Assembly: GCF_009857505.1 (NCBI RefSeq)
Contig: NZ_WWCP01000012.1
Span: forward strand, 62,001 to 126,000
Direction: 5' to 3'
Source: Duganella lactea
Lineage (GTDB): Bacteria; Pseudomonadota; Gammaproteobacteria; Burkholderiales; Burkholderiaceae_D
Length of the DNA stretch: 64,000 nucleotides
Both the position numbers and the translations under genes were made by a program. Positions 35,965-45,240 of the stretch are shown here, one piece after another (the first letter of the stretch is position 1; the number at the start of each line of letters is the position of its first letter). The notes under the pieces are model-generated. The model worked only from the letters and a program-made list of their open reading frames with translations, was not told the origin of the DNA and made no database searches.

Positions 35965-36834
35965 TCAGTCGAACAAATCCGGCTCTTCGCGCGTAATCAC
36001 ATCCCACAGCGGCTGGAAGCTGAACCAGCCGCCGGCTTCGGAACCCATCTGCTTCGAGGTGTGCAACGCCACCTCGTGCGGAATCGGCTTGGTCAGACCG
36101 GCGGCTTCCGAGAGCAGTTGCGCCTGCGCCGCATTCTCGAAGGCGATGTAGCGCCACACCGCCGACTCCACCGATGCGCCGACCGTCAGCAGACCATGGT
36201 TTTGCAGGATCACCGCCTTGCGCTGGCCGAGCGTTTCGGCGATGCGCTGGCCTTCGCTGGCATCCAGCACCACGCCGCTGAAGTCCTGGAAGATCGCGTG
36301 ATCCTGATAGAAGGCGCAGGAGTCCTGCGTCAGCGGTTCAAGCAGCCGGCCTTGCGCGGCAAAAGCCTTGCCATACAAGCCATGCGAGTGTGCCGCCGCG
36401 ATCACGTCCGGACGCGCCTTGTGCAGTTCGGAGTGAATCGCAAAGGCGGCGCGGTTCAGCAAGCCGTCACCCTCCACCACCTTGCCGTCATGGCTGACCA
36501 GCAGCAGGTCCGAGGCGCGCACATGGCCGAAATACACCCCGGCCGGATTGACCCAGAAGTGGTCCGGGAACTCCGGATCGCGCGCCGTGATGTGACCCGC
36601 GCCGCCCATATCGAAGCCATAGCGCGCGAACAGGCGGAAGGACACGGCCAGCCGCTCCTTGCGGTGACGACGCTGCGCCTCGAAGCCTTCCGGCTCCGGT
36701 GGTTGGGCGAAAATGATGTTGCCCTGCTCATCGCGCGGAGCGCTGTAGATGGCGGGACGCGGATGCGTCTTGCCGACCGCGCGCAGATGGGGGCGCGACA
36801 GCGGCGCGGAATACAGTGGTGCGGAGCTGCTCAT
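35965..36834 (-). CDS. class II aldolase/adducin-family protein
   Basis: A 289-residue protein of the fuculose-phosphate aldolase fold. The zinc-binding His residues are visible in AAAHSHGLYG and LQNHGLLTVG, and GAGHITARDPEFPDHFWVNP is the family's N-terminal signature. A 40-residue Pro/Arg-rich N-terminal extension precedes it. Members act as aldolases, decarboxylases or dehydratases on hydroxylated short-chain acids or sugars, some without phosphate. In this operon it may process the carbon skeleton left after desulfurisation, or act before it. That role is inferred only from position, 13 bases after the dehydrogenase gene. Confidence 0.85.
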   Translation of the reverse strand: MSSSAPLYSAPLSRPHLRAVGKTHPRPAIYSAPRDEQGNIIFAQPPEPEGFEAQRRHRKERLAVSFRLFARYGFDMGGAGHITARDPEFPDHFWVNPAGVYFGHVRASDLLLVSHDGKVVEGDGLLNRAAFAIHSELHKARPDVIAAAHSHGLYGKAFAAQGRLLEPLTQDSCAFYQDHAIFQDFSGVVLDASEGQRIAETLGQRKAVILQNHGLLTVGASVESAVWRYIAFENAAQAQLLSEAAGLTKPIPHEVALHTSKQMGSEAGGWFSFQPLWDVITREEPDLFD

Positions 36835-36847
36835 TTTGAGTCCTCTC

Positions 36848-37804
36848 TCAGTAGCCGCGCGCGGTATCCACCACGTCGGTCAATGGCTGTCCGCTGCGGA
36901 AGCGGTCCAGGTTCAGCACAAACTTGTCGATCAGCGCGGGCACGATCTGCTCGGTGCTGGGCGAAATATGCGGCGACAGGCGCACACGCGGATGGCCGTA
37001 AAACGCGTGGCCAGCCGGCAACGGCTCGGGATCGGTCACGTCCAGTGTTGCCAGCGCAAGGCGGCCTTCGTTCAGCGCATCCAGCAAGGCCTGATGGTCA
37101 ACCAGATTGCCACGCGCGATATTGATCAGGTGCAGATGCGGGCGGGCGTGCGCCAGCGAAGCGCGACTGATCGCATGGCGCGTGTCGGCCGTCGACGGCG
37201 CCGCCAGCACCAGATGGTCGGAGCGTGCCACCAGCTGCTCCAGCGAGTCAACCCGCTCAACGCCATCCACTTCAAACGGCGCGTCCGAGCGGCGCAGCGC
37301 GATCACCTTGATGCCAAGCGCCAGCGCGCGTTGCGCCAGCGCCTGGCCGATGGAGCCGAAACCGTACAAGCCCAGCGTCGTGCCCTGCACTAGTCCAAGC
37401 TGGATGCGGCGCCAGTCGCTGGCCTGTTCAAGCCAGATGTCCGGGATGCGCTTGGCGGCCGCGAAGATCGTCGCCAGCACGTATTCGGCGATGGCGATCG
37501 ACGCCGTGCCGCGCGCCGACGTCACCACCGGTCCGTTGAACAGCCAGTCCGGGTAGTAGTCGATGCCGACGGAAGCCAGCTGCACCCAGCGTACATCGCT
37601 CCAGCCTTGTGGCGCCGGCACATGCAGCAGCGACTGGCCTTTCGGCGCCGGCAAGGCAAACAGTACGTCCGCGCCCGGCGGCAGCTCGGTCAGGGGACCG
37701 GGCGCCACGTCGCGCACCGCCAGGCCGGTGCGCTGGGCCAGCAGTGCGTTGACCTTGGGGTCGAACTGACTGGCTACGATCAAATCATTCTTCACTGCGC
37801 TCAT
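36848..37804 (-). CDS. D-2-hydroxyacid dehydrogenase (NAD(P)-dependent)
   Basis: A 318-residue enzyme of the D-isomer-specific 2-hydroxyacid dehydrogenase family. The dinucleotide-binding loop is LGLYGFGSIGQALAQRA. The catalytic Arg is in INIARGNLVD, the acidic partner in DVTDPEPLPAGHAFYGHP, and the catalytic His in LSPHIS. It interconverts a 2-ketoacid and a D-2-hydroxyacid. Placed between the SsuD-like monooxygenase and the aldolase genes, it probably works on a product of the same pathway, for example a sulfolactate- or lactate-like acid (speculative). Confidence 0.9.
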   Translation of the reverse strand: MSAVKNDLIVASQFDPKVNALLAQRTGLAVRDVAPGPLTELPPGADVLFALPAPKGQSLLHVPAPQGWSDVRWVQLASVGIDYYPDWLFNGPVVTSARGTASIAIAEYVLATIFAAAKRIPDIWLEQASDWRRIQLGLVQGTTLGLYGFGSIGQALAQRALALGIKVIALRRSDAPFEVDGVERVDSLEQLVARSDHLVLAAPSTADTRHAISRASLAHARPHLHLINIARGNLVDHQALLDALNEGRLALATLDVTDPEPLPAGHAFYGHPRVRLSPHISPSTEQIVPALIDKFVLNLDRFRSGQPLTDVVDTARGY

Positions 37805-37818
37805 CGCCTTCGCTCCGT

Positions 37819-38922
37819 TTATGCCGCCAGACGCTGATCCCGCGCCTCGCGTTCGGCGATGGCCGCGCGCACCAGCGGAATCAATTCGCGGCCGTACTGC
37901 AGCGCGTCCTGAATTGGATCAAAGCCGCGGATCAGGAAGGTGGTCACGCCCAGTTCCCAGTACTTCAGCAGCGCGTCGCGCACCTGTTCCGGCGTGCCTA
38001 CCAGGCCAGTCGAGTTGCCGGCGGCCTTGGTCAGCGCGGCGATGCCGGTCCACAGGCGCTCGTCCACGACCTTGCCCTGGGCGGCGGTTTCCAGCAGACG
38101 CTTCGAGCCGGCGTTTTGCGGATCTTGTGGACGTTTGCTGAAATGCAGATTGTCTTTCACGCGCTCGGTCGCGGTGGCGAGGATGGCGTCGGCCTTGGCC
38201 CATGCCTTTTCTTCAGTGTCCGCCAGCACGGGGCGCAGCGACAGGCTGAAACGGATCTTGTCGGCGCGGCCATGTTTGGCGGCGGCGGCGCGCACGCGCT
38301 TGATGGTGTCTTCCACCTGCGCCAGCGATTCGCCCCACAGCGCGTAGACGTCCGCATGTTTGCCGGCGACTTCAATCGCCGCTTCCGACGAGCCGCCAAA
38401 GTAGACCGGAATGTGCTGGTCGCGCACGGGGCGCACGCCGGCGTTCTGGCCCTTGAGGTGGTACAGCGGGCCGTCATGGTCGAACGGGCCTTCGGAAGTC
38501 CAGGTCTTCTTCACCACGTCCAGGTATTCGTCGGTGCGCTGGTAGCGCTGGCCGTGATCGAGGAAGTCGCCGTCGCGCTGTTGTTCGGTGTCGTCGCCGC
38601 CACTGATGATGTGCACCGCCAGACGGCCATCGCTGAAGTGGTCCAGCGTGGCGAGCTGACGCGCCGCCAGCGTGGGCGAAACGAAGCCCGGACGGTGCGC
38701 CAGCAGTATGCCCAGCTTATCGGTCTGCGAGGCGATGTACGAGGCCACCTGGAAGCCATCCACCGAGGCGCTGCTGTGCGCCACCAGCACGCGGTCGAAG
38801 CCCGCATATTCGTGAGCGCGCGCCACCGCGCCGAGGAAGCTCTTGTTGACCACCGGGCCTTGCGGCAGCACGGTTTCCGAAACTTCCTGGGTGGCGCTGA
38901 AGCCGATAAATTCGATACTCAT
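37819..38922 (-). CDS. ssuD: SsuD-like FMNH2-dependent alkanesulfonate monooxygenase
   Basis: A 367-residue luciferase-like monooxygenase. Diagnostic parts are HEYAGFDRVLVAHSS, ILLAHRPGFVSPTLAARQLATLD, RLAVHIISGGDDTEQQRDGD, RYQRTDEYLDVVKKTW and VYFGGSSEAAIEVAGKHADVY. The family cleaves alkanesulfonates to sulfite and aldehyde with FMNH2 and oxygen. The ATG overlaps the stop of the SfnB-like gene by four bases. The expected NAD(P)H:FMN reductase (SsuE) is not encoded in the window and must be supplied from elsewhere. The exact sulfonate range is unknown, and the symbol reflects family only. Confidence 0.88.
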   Translation of the reverse strand: MSIEFIGFSATQEVSETVLPQGPVVNKSFLGAVARAHEYAGFDRVLVAHSSASVDGFQVASYIASQTDKLGILLAHRPGFVSPTLAARQLATLDHFSDGRLAVHIISGGDDTEQQRDGDFLDHGQRYQRTDEYLDVVKKTWTSEGPFDHDGPLYHLKGQNAGVRPVRDQHIPVYFGGSSEAAIEVAGKHADVYALWGESLAQVEDTIKRVRAAAAKHGRADKIRFSLSLRPVLADTEEKAWAKADAILATATERVKDNLHFSKRPQDPQNAGSKRLLETAAQGKVVDERLWTGIAALTKAAGNSTGLVGTPEQVRDALLKYWELGVTTFLIRGFDPIQDALQYGRELIPLVRAAIAEREARDQRLAA

Positions 38923-40154
38923 GATGCGTCCTTTGCATTGATGGTTGAAATACCGGCGACGCCGGAGAGAGAAGCTTTTGTGGCGGCGCGCGCGGCGAAG
39001 GCGGCGCGTCCGCTATTGATCAGAATCGTGTCGTTCTGTGGCGTGTGGATGCGGCTGCACAGCACATCGCGGTAGTGGCGCTCCAACGGATTGGCGCGCG
39101 ACAGGCCAGGATTGCCGCTCAGCTCAATCGCCTTCTCGACGACCTGGATGGCGGTGTTGGTCACCAGGTATTTGATGCGGAAAGCGTCCGCCGCAGTCAC
39201 CGCGCCATTGGCGGCGGCGTCGAGGATCAGCCGGTTGGAAAATAGCCAGGCGTCCAACTGGCCCAGCGCTTCCTGGAAGCGTGGCAGGCTGGATAAGGGA
39301 GCGCCCAGATTGGCTGGCACGCGCTCTTCCAGCCAGCCGGCCAGCCAGTCGCGCGCGGAGCGGGCCACGGCGTCGTAGATGGCCGACAGCAGAACGGACA
39401 TCCACAGCAGCAGCGAGCCGTCCAGCTCCGGCGCGGCACCGGCCGGGGCGACTTCCACCGCGTGGTCCAGCGGCACCAGCACGTTGTCGAATATGACTTC
39501 GTGGCTGCCGGTGGCGCGCATGCCCAGATGGTCCCAGGTTTCGATGACGGTGATGCCCGGCGTGTCGCGGCGCACCAGCCAGCTGCCGACCAACGGTTCC
39601 GCGTCGTTGCTGCGCGCCCACACGCCCAGCCAGGTCAGGCGCGGGATACCGGTCGAGTAGATCTTGCGGCCGCTGATGCGCCAGCCTTCCTGCGTGCGGC
39701 GGGCGACGGTAGCCGGTAGGCCACCGCGTGCCGGCGTGCCCAGTTCCGGCTCCACGCGTAGCGCGTTGATCAAGGCGCCGTCACGCAGCGTTTCATCGAT
39801 CACGCGTTGCAGCAGGTGTTGCGGCCATTTGATCTGGCGACCGGACGCGTGGTGCAGATACTGCATGGTCAGCACCAGCGCGGTGGATGGCTCGCCACGG
39901 GCCACCGCGGCGATCACGCGCCTTGTTTGCGCCAGGTTGGCGCCCAGGCCGCCCAGGGCGCGCGGCACGGTCAGGCCGAGTAGTCCCAGTTCGTGCAGGC
40001 GTTCGAAATTCCGGTGCGGGAAACTGCCATCGCGGTCATGCTGAGCGGCGGTGGCGGCAAATTCGGCGGTCAGCGTTTCCAGCAGCGCCGCGAACTCCGG
40101 GCTGTCCAGCTGGTGGCTGTGTTCTGCGATTGGCAGGCGAAGGACAGAAGTCAT
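38919..40154 (-). CDS. sfnB: SfnB-type acyl-CoA-dehydrogenase-like sulfur-acquisition flavoprotein
   Basis: A 411-residue protein with the acyl-CoA dehydrogenase fold: an N-terminal helical part (LGLLGLTVPRALGGLGANLAQ), a middle beta domain (WRISGRKIYSTGIPRLTWL; ATGSHEVIFDNVLVP) and C-terminal helices (LSGNPGLSRANPLERHYRDV). This set resembles the SfnB/DszC-like flavin monooxygenases found in sulfonate and sulfone regulons, not the fatty-acid enzymes. It may hydroxylate or desulfurise an organosulfur substrate using reduced flavin. It lies two bases after ssuB and overlaps ssuD by four bases. Confidence 0.85.
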   Translation of the reverse strand: MTSVLRLPIAEHSHQLDSPEFAALLETLTAEFAATAAQHDRDGSFPHRNFERLHELGLLGLTVPRALGGLGANLAQTRRVIAAVARGEPSTALVLTMQYLHHASGRQIKWPQHLLQRVIDETLRDGALINALRVEPELGTPARGGLPATVARRTQEGWRISGRKIYSTGIPRLTWLGVWARSNDAEPLVGSWLVRRDTPGITVIETWDHLGMRATGSHEVIFDNVLVPLDHAVEVAPAGAAPELDGSLLLWMSVLLSAIYDAVARSARDWLAGWLEERVPANLGAPLSSLPRFQEALGQLDAWLFSNRLILDAAANGAVTAADAFRIKYLVTNTAIQVVEKAIELSGNPGLSRANPLERHYRDVLCSRIHTPQNDTILINSGRAAFAARAATKASLSGVAGISTINAKDAS

Positions 40155-40156
40155 GA

Positions 40157-40999
40157 TCAGATTGAGAAGTTACTGAAGTTAAAAGGCGTGACGACAGGCG
40201 TTGGCTGTTCGGGCTGCGGCGCGGCGGCGGGCGCTTCGATTTCAACACCCAGCAATTGCAGCAGTTGCGCACGCACCTTCTGGAACTGCGGCGCCTCGGC
40301 GCTGCGCGGACGCTGCTGAGTGATGCTGATGTCGGCGGCGATGCGCCCCTGCTCCAGCACCAGCACGCGGTCGGCCAGCAGCACCGCTTCGTCGACGTCA
40401 TGCGTCACCAGCAGCACCGATGGACGATGCTGACGCCACAGCGACAGGATCAACTGGTGCATGCGGATGCGGGTCAGCGCGTCCAGCGCGGCAAACGGCT
40501 CGTCCAGCAGCAGCAATTGCGGCTCGCGCACCAGGGCGCGGGCCAGCGCCACACGCTGCGCTTCGCCGCCGGACAGCGTGGATGGCCAGGCGTTTTCGCG
40601 GTGCGCCAGCCCTACTTCCCCCAGGGCGGCGCGAGCGCGTTCACGCGGCTGATCGATCTTCAGGCCCAGTGTGACATTGCGCCAAGCGCGCTTCCACGGC
40701 ATCAGGCGCGGCTCCTGGAACACGGCGGCGCGTGCCTGCGGCACATCCAGCGTGCCGGAACTGATGCGATCCAGCCCCGCCAGTGCGCGCAGCAGCGTGG
40801 TCTTGCCGGAACCGCTGCGACCCAGCAGCGCGACGAATTCACCGGCGCGGATATCGAGGTCCAGCTTATCGAGTATGGTGTTGGCGCCAAAGCGCTTGCT
40901 CAGCTGGCGCGCCTGCACGGGGCTGCGCGGCAGCGCCGGCGCGTCGTCGTGTTGCGCCTTCTGGCGAGGCAGGTTCAGAGTCAGGCTGTGCATGCTCAA
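40157..40999 (-). CDS. ssuB: ABC transporter ATP-binding protein, SsuB-like
   Basis: A 280-residue ATPase. Walker A is LLGRSGSGKTTLL, the signature is LSGGEAQRVALARAL, Walker B is LLLLDEPFAALD and the switch His is in LLVTHDVDEAVLLADRV. It powers sulfonate import with the SsuC permease (four-base overlap at the start) and one or more of the three SsuA-like binding proteins in the locus. A Pro/Ala-rich tail of about 30 residues after the core is longer than usual. Confidence 0.93.
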   Translation of the reverse strand: MSMHSLTLNLPRQKAQHDDAPALPRSPVQARQLSKRFGANTILDKLDLDIRAGEFVALLGRSGSGKTTLLRALAGLDRISSGTLDVPQARAAVFQEPRLMPWKRAWRNVTLGLKIDQPRERARAALGEVGLAHRENAWPSTLSGGEAQRVALARALVREPQLLLLDEPFAALDALTRIRMHQLILSLWRQHRPSVLLVTHDVDEAVLLADRVLVLEQGRIAADISITQQRPRSAEAPQFQKVRAQLLQLLGVEIEAPAAAPQPEQPTPVVTPFNFSNFSI

Positions 41000-41772
41000 T
41001 CCTTGATGAAAGTCGGACGCCAGGCCAGCGCGTAGTGTTCGATGCCGCGCACCAGCAGGTCGGTGGCGAGTCCCAGCAGGCTGTAGACCATCAGGCAGAC
41101 GACGATGACGTCGGTGCGCATGAAGTCGCGGGCGTTGTTAATCAGGTAGCCCAGACCAGCGGTGGCGTTGATCTGCTCCACCACCACCAGCGACAGCCAG
41201 CTGACGCCCAGCGAGTAGCGCAGGCCAATCAGGAAAGACGGCAAGGCGCCCGGCAGGATGACGTGCACGATCTGCTGCGGATAGCTCAGGCCAAACAGGC
41301 GCGCCGCTTCCACCAGCTTGGAATCGACGCCACGGATGCCGCTATACAGCGACAGGTACATCGGGAACGTGGTGGCGTAGGCGATCAGCGCGATCTTGGT
41401 GAATTCACCGATGCCAAACCACAGGATGAACAACGGCACCAAGCCAAGGAAAGGTACGGTCCGCGCCATCTGCATCGAGGAGTCCACCGCCACCTCGCCC
41501 TGGCGCGACAGGCCGGCCACCAGCGCCAGCGCGGTGCCCAGCGACAGCGAGAACGCCAGGCCGGTGATCACGCGCTGCAAGGACACCAGCACGTTGCTGC
41601 CGATTTCGCCGGAGGCGATCAGTTCACCGAGCGTGACGAAAATCTGGGAGGGCGCTGCGAGTATGCGATCCGGCAGGAGGCCGGTGCGGGAGGCGGTCTC
41701 CCACAGCGCCAGCAGGACCAGCGGTCCGAAGGCGCGGCGAAAGACTTGCGTGTGAAGCGTTGAAGCCGACAT
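40996..41772 (-). CDS. ssuC: ABC transporter permease, SsuC-like
   Basis: A 258-residue inner-membrane permease with about six hydrophobic segments. The coupling loop EAARLFGLSYPQQIVHVILPGALP is the EAA motif. The N-terminus (LVLLALWETASRTGLLPDRILAAPSQ) matches the SsuC/TauC/NrtB group. It begins a tightly packed set (ssuC, ssuB, sfnB, ssuD and following genes) after a 100-base gap holding a likely LysR-type operator, so this gap is the best candidate for an internal promoter of the locus. Confidence 0.93.
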   Translation of the reverse strand: MSASTLHTQVFRRAFGPLVLLALWETASRTGLLPDRILAAPSQIFVTLGELIASGEIGSNVLVSLQRVITGLAFSLSLGTALALVAGLSRQGEVAVDSSMQMARTVPFLGLVPLFILWFGIGEFTKIALIAYATTFPMYLSLYSGIRGVDSKLVEAARLFGLSYPQQIVHVILPGALPSFLIGLRYSLGVSWLSLVVVEQINATAGLGYLINNARDFMRTDVIVVCLMVYSLLGLATDLLVRGIEHYALAWRPTFIKD

Positions 41773-41835
41773 GTTTGCATCCCTATTTCAAACTGTTGTA
41801 GCCAGTATAGGGAGCAAATTATTATGATAAAACTA

Positions 41836-41853
41836 ATCGTTTCAACTAACGAT
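41836..41853. promoter_or_regulatory. candidate LysR-type operator upstream of ssuC
   Basis: ATCGTT, six bases (TCAACT), then AACGAT: a perfect inverted repeat in an AT-rich 100-base gap between the LysR gene and ssuC. Its size and spacing suit a CysB/Cbl/SsuR-type LysR regulator. The adjacent LysR gene is the obvious partner (inferred). Confidence 0.5.
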
Positions 41854-41872
41854 ATATGATTTTCCGGAATAA

Positions 41873-42808
41873 TTATCGCGCGACGATCTTGAGCGGCGAT
41901 TCAGCAAACGCGTGCTGCACCGCCTGCGCAAAGAAGTCGATCGCGTGCTGCACGGGTCCTGGCTGCCGCGGTTGCACCAGCCAGATATCCAGCACCGGCT
42001 TGAAGTCCGAGACGTTGACGATATCGAGGTGCGCGCGGTGCCGGCTGCGCTCCAGAATCGGCCTGGGCATCAGCCCCAGGCCAACACCATTGGCCGCCAG
42101 CCCGAGCTGCAAGTCGGTGCCGAAGGTCTCCAGATTGATCTGGAACGACAGCCCCTGCTCCGCCAGCGCCCGTGCCAGGCCGGCGCGAAAACCGCAACCG
42201 TCCGGATTGAGCACCCAGCCGGTGCCGAAGATGTCACGCAATTTGTAGCTGCGCTTCTGCATCGCCTCCTTCTTCGCCACCACCACCAGTTCGATCCGTC
42301 CCAGCGCGCGGCCGACCAGCCCTTCGGGCAGCACCTTGGTGGCCGGGAACAGCGCCACAGCCGCATCGATTTCTCCGTTGGCCACCCGCTCCACCAGCTG
42401 CGAACCCCAGCCGGAAGATACTTCCGTGTGCAGCCCCGCAAAGCTGCGGTTCAGCTTTTGCAAGGTATCCAGCAGCACCACGTCGCCGATGGTCTGGATC
42501 ACGCCGATGCGGAACAAGCCGGTCGGTGCGTGGTCCGTCTGCACCAGCGTGCGCAGGCGCTCGACTTCCTGCAGCACCTTGCCGCATTGGTCGAACACCT
42601 GGCGTCCCATGGCGCTGGGCTTGGGCGGCTTGACGCTGCGGTCCAGCAGTTCCACACCCAGCGCGTGCTCCAGGTTTTGCACGCGCCGCGTGATGGCGGA
42701 CTGGGTCAGTCCCAGAGCCTCGGCCGCGGCGCTAACCGACTGGTTGCGCACCACGGCCACAAAGGCGCTGATGTCATCTATTTTCATGTCGTTGTCAAAG
42801 TAAGCCAT
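41873..42808 (-). CDS. LysR-family transcriptional regulator
   Basis: A 311-residue LysR protein. The winged helix-turn-helix is at the N-terminus (DISAFVAVVRNQSVSAAAEAL; LTQSAITRRVQNLEHALGVELLDR), and the effector domain starts near residue 95 (TGLFRIGVIQTIGDVVLL). Two start codons are possible, 42808 and 42787 (MKIDDISAF); neither has a clear ribosome-binding site, and the shorter form fits the family better. It lies between a TonB-receptor gene and ssuC in the same direction, and is the likely sulfur-responsive controller of the locus. Confidence 0.92.
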   Translation of the reverse strand: MAYFDNDMKIDDISAFVAVVRNQSVSAAAEALGLTQSAITRRVQNLEHALGVELLDRSVKPPKPSAMGRQVFDQCGKVLQEVERLRTLVQTDHAPTGLFRIGVIQTIGDVVLLDTLQKLNRSFAGLHTEVSSGWGSQLVERVANGEIDAAVALFPATKVLPEGLVGRALGRIELVVVAKKEAMQKRSYKLRDIFGTGWVLNPDGCGFRAGLARALAEQGLSFQINLETFGTDLQLGLAANGVGLGLMPRPILERSRHRAHLDIVNVSDFKPVLDIWLVQPRQPGPVQHAIDFFAQAVQHAFAESPLKIVAR

Positions 42809-42835
42809 GCGAAATCAGACATTATCTTAACAGCA

Positions 42836-45220
42836 TCAGAACTTGTAACTGGCGCGCAGGTAGTAATAGCCTCCATTAAACGGAATTTGCGCCGACGCCG
42901 TATCGTACTGATACACGCCGAGATAGCGGCTAACGGCCGGTACCTTGGTGGGATACACATCGAACAGATTATTGGCGCCGCCGGCGATCTGCAACTTTTT
43001 GGTCACCGCGTAGCGTACTTCCAGATCGGTGATGGTTTTCGGCTGGTTCTCGATGTGGTTGAACACCGATGTCGAGTAGATGTTCGGGCCCGAGTAGAAG
43101 GTGGCCTCGGTCGCCGTTTTGCCGTAGCGGGTGGCGTGCAGACTCACGCTCCACTGGTCCAGCGTCCAGGCGCCGCCGACAATCAGCTTGTTCTTCGGCG
43201 TGGCGGTGGTGAGATAGCCAACCTGCTGGGCGTTGAGCAGAGTCTTGCCGTTGCCGTCGATGCCAACCTTGGTCACTTTGCTGTTGTTGATGTTTGCGCT
43301 GGCGTCCCAGTCGATACGGCCGGCGCTTCCCAGATTGGTCGGGTAATTGATCACCAGGTCCAGGCCCTGCGTGCGCGTGTTGACGCCGTTGGCGAAGTAG
43401 CTGGCGCTCACCGAGGACAGGCCGATCGGCAGGCTGATGCCGGCGCCAGTTAGCGCGGCAATGGCCACCGGGCCGCTGTAGGTGCCGCCTTGCACGATGC
43501 GGTCACGGATATCGATACGGTAAGCGTCCAGCGTCAGGTGCAGGTTTTCGATCGGTTCGGCCACCAGGCCCAGATTGTAGCTGCGCGATTTTTCCGGCCG
43601 CAGCGGCGTCGCGCCCAGCTGGCGCGCCGCATCCGAATTGACCGCCAACTGGCCGCCAGCGGTGGTCGGCGACACGGCCAGGCTGGTGTAGTACTCCTGC
43701 GCCAGCGACGGCGCACGGAAGCCGGTGCTGGCGGTGCCGCGCAGCGCCAGCACCGGCGTGAACTCGTAACGGGTCGACAGCTTGGCGTTGCGGGTGCTGC
43801 CGGCGTCGCTGTAATGCTCATAGCGGCCAGCCAGCGAGCCTTCCCATTGCGGCGTGAACTTGGTGGAGAAGTCGGCGTAGGCCGCAGCGATATTGCGCGA
43901 ATGCTTGCCGGCGCTGACCGGTGACAGTCCAGGCAAGGCTTGCGCGCCGCTGCCATAGTACGAAGCGGGATCGCCGGCGCCAATTTCATAGGTCTCGCGG
44001 CGATACTCGGCGCCCAGCGCCACGCTCAATGCGGCTGGCAGCGCGCCGGTGTCGAAGGAGCGCGCGATATCGCCGTTGACACCCTGCTGCGTGTTCTGGA
44101 ATTGCGACAGGTGGAAGCTGGTCGGCGTGGCGCCGGTGGCCGCATACAAGTCGGTGTTGGCCGAATCGCTCATGTTGATCTTGACGTTGTCGGTGCCCCA
44201 GGTTCCGCTCAGGTCCCAGCGCCACCCCACCAGGTCCGTGCCTTTGACGCCGACCGTGATGCCGCCATCGGTCTCATTGCTGGTTTCCACCGGCGAGAAA
44301 CCATTCGGATACAGCCGCGGCAAGCGCGATGGCAGACGATAGTTCTGATAGCTGCCGCCGGCGCGGTGCGCCACGGTGCCGAAGGCGTACAGTTCCACAT
44401 CCTGACCGAGGGAGATGCCGGCGTTGGCGCCGAAGGATTCGCGGCGGATGTAGGGATCTCCCAGGGTCTTGTTGGCATAGGTGCCGGTGCGTTCATCCGG
44501 GCCGCTGCGGAAGCTGTGTTCATGCCGGCGGTACTCGGCGCTCAGGTGCAGGAAACCGTCTTCGCCCAGCGTGATGCCGGCGTCTCCCGCCGCGCCCAGC
44601 GTAAAGCCGTCATGCTTGTAGTATTCGCCGCTGGTCAAGGTCAGGCCACCGCCACTGCTGCTGTTCTTCAGGATGATGTTGATGACGCCCGCGATCGCGT
44701 CCGAGCCGTATTGGGCGGCGGCGCCGTCGCGCAGCACTTCGATGTGGTCCACAGCGCTGACCGGAATCAGGTCGATGTCGACCGGCGTGGCGCCCTGCTG
44801 CGAGCCAGGATCGGCGGTGATGTTGGCCGAGGTGTGACGACGCTTGCCATTCACCAGCAGCAGCACATGGTTGGGACTGAGGCCGCGCAGCGTCAGGGCG
44901 CTGGTCAGGTTGGCGGCGTCGCCGGTCTGCGCCAGGCGGCTGACCGAGGGCAGCAGCTTGACCAGCGCGTCGCGCAGGTCGGTCTGGCCGGTGCGCTGCA
45001 AGTCCTTGGCGCTGATGACGTCAATCGGGCTAAGGCTCTCGCCTGCCGAGCGCTGGGTGTCGCGGGTGCCGGTGACCACCACGTCCTGGATCGCGCCGAT
45101 GGCGGCCGTTGTGGTGGCGGGTGCGGCGGCATCGTCCGCCCATGCCGGATTGGCGACGTACAGCAGGGAGATGGCTAGCGCCAACGGCAGGCGGCGCGGG
45201 TTCGATTGCGGTTGATTCAT
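42836..45220 (-). CDS. TonB-dependent outer-membrane receptor (organosulfur locus, first)
   Basis: A 794-residue receptor with a Sec signal (LALAISLLYVANPAWA). The plug shows VVVTGTRDTQRSAGESLSPIDV (TonB-box-like VVVTG), LLLVNGKRRHTSAN and HIEVLRDGAAAQYGSDAIAGVIN. The barrel ends in YYYLRASYKF. It resembles the receptor at 30361-32850 in overall layout and length, so the two are probably paralogues with different ligands. Its neighbours are the exported amine oxidase and RidA upstream and the LysR regulator 27 bases downstream, which suggests the ligand is an amino- or sulfur-containing compound (inferred). Confidence 0.92.
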   Translation of the reverse strand: MNQPQSNPRRLPLALAISLLYVANPAWADDAAAPATTTAAIGAIQDVVVTGTRDTQRSAGESLSPIDVISAKDLQRTGQTDLRDALVKLLPSVSRLAQTGDAANLTSALTLRGLSPNHVLLLVNGKRRHTSANITADPGSQQGATPVDIDLIPVSAVDHIEVLRDGAAAQYGSDAIAGVINIILKNSSSGGGLTLTSGEYYKHDGFTLGAAGDAGITLGEDGFLHLSAEYRRHEHSFRSGPDERTGTYANKTLGDPYIRRESFGANAGISLGQDVELYAFGTVAHRAGGSYQNYRLPSRLPRLYPNGFSPVETSNETDGGITVGVKGTDLVGWRWDLSGTWGTDNVKINMSDSANTDLYAATGATPTSFHLSQFQNTQQGVNGDIARSFDTGALPAALSVALGAEYRRETYEIGAGDPASYYGSGAQALPGLSPVSAGKHSRNIAAAYADFSTKFTPQWEGSLAGRYEHYSDAGSTRNAKLSTRYEFTPVLALRGTASTGFRAPSLAQEYYTSLAVSPTTAGGQLAVNSDAARQLGATPLRPEKSRSYNLGLVAEPIENLHLTLDAYRIDIRDRIVQGGTYSGPVAIAALTGAGISLPIGLSSVSASYFANGVNTRTQGLDLVINYPTNLGSAGRIDWDASANINNSKVTKVGIDGNGKTLLNAQQVGYLTTATPKNKLIVGGAWTLDQWSVSLHATRYGKTATEATFYSGPNIYSTSVFNHIENQPKTITDLEVRYAVTKKLQIAGGANNLFDVYPTKVPAVSRYLGVYQYDTASAQIPFNGGYYYLRASYKF

Positions 45221-45240
45221 GCGGGCTGACTCCAGGGAGG

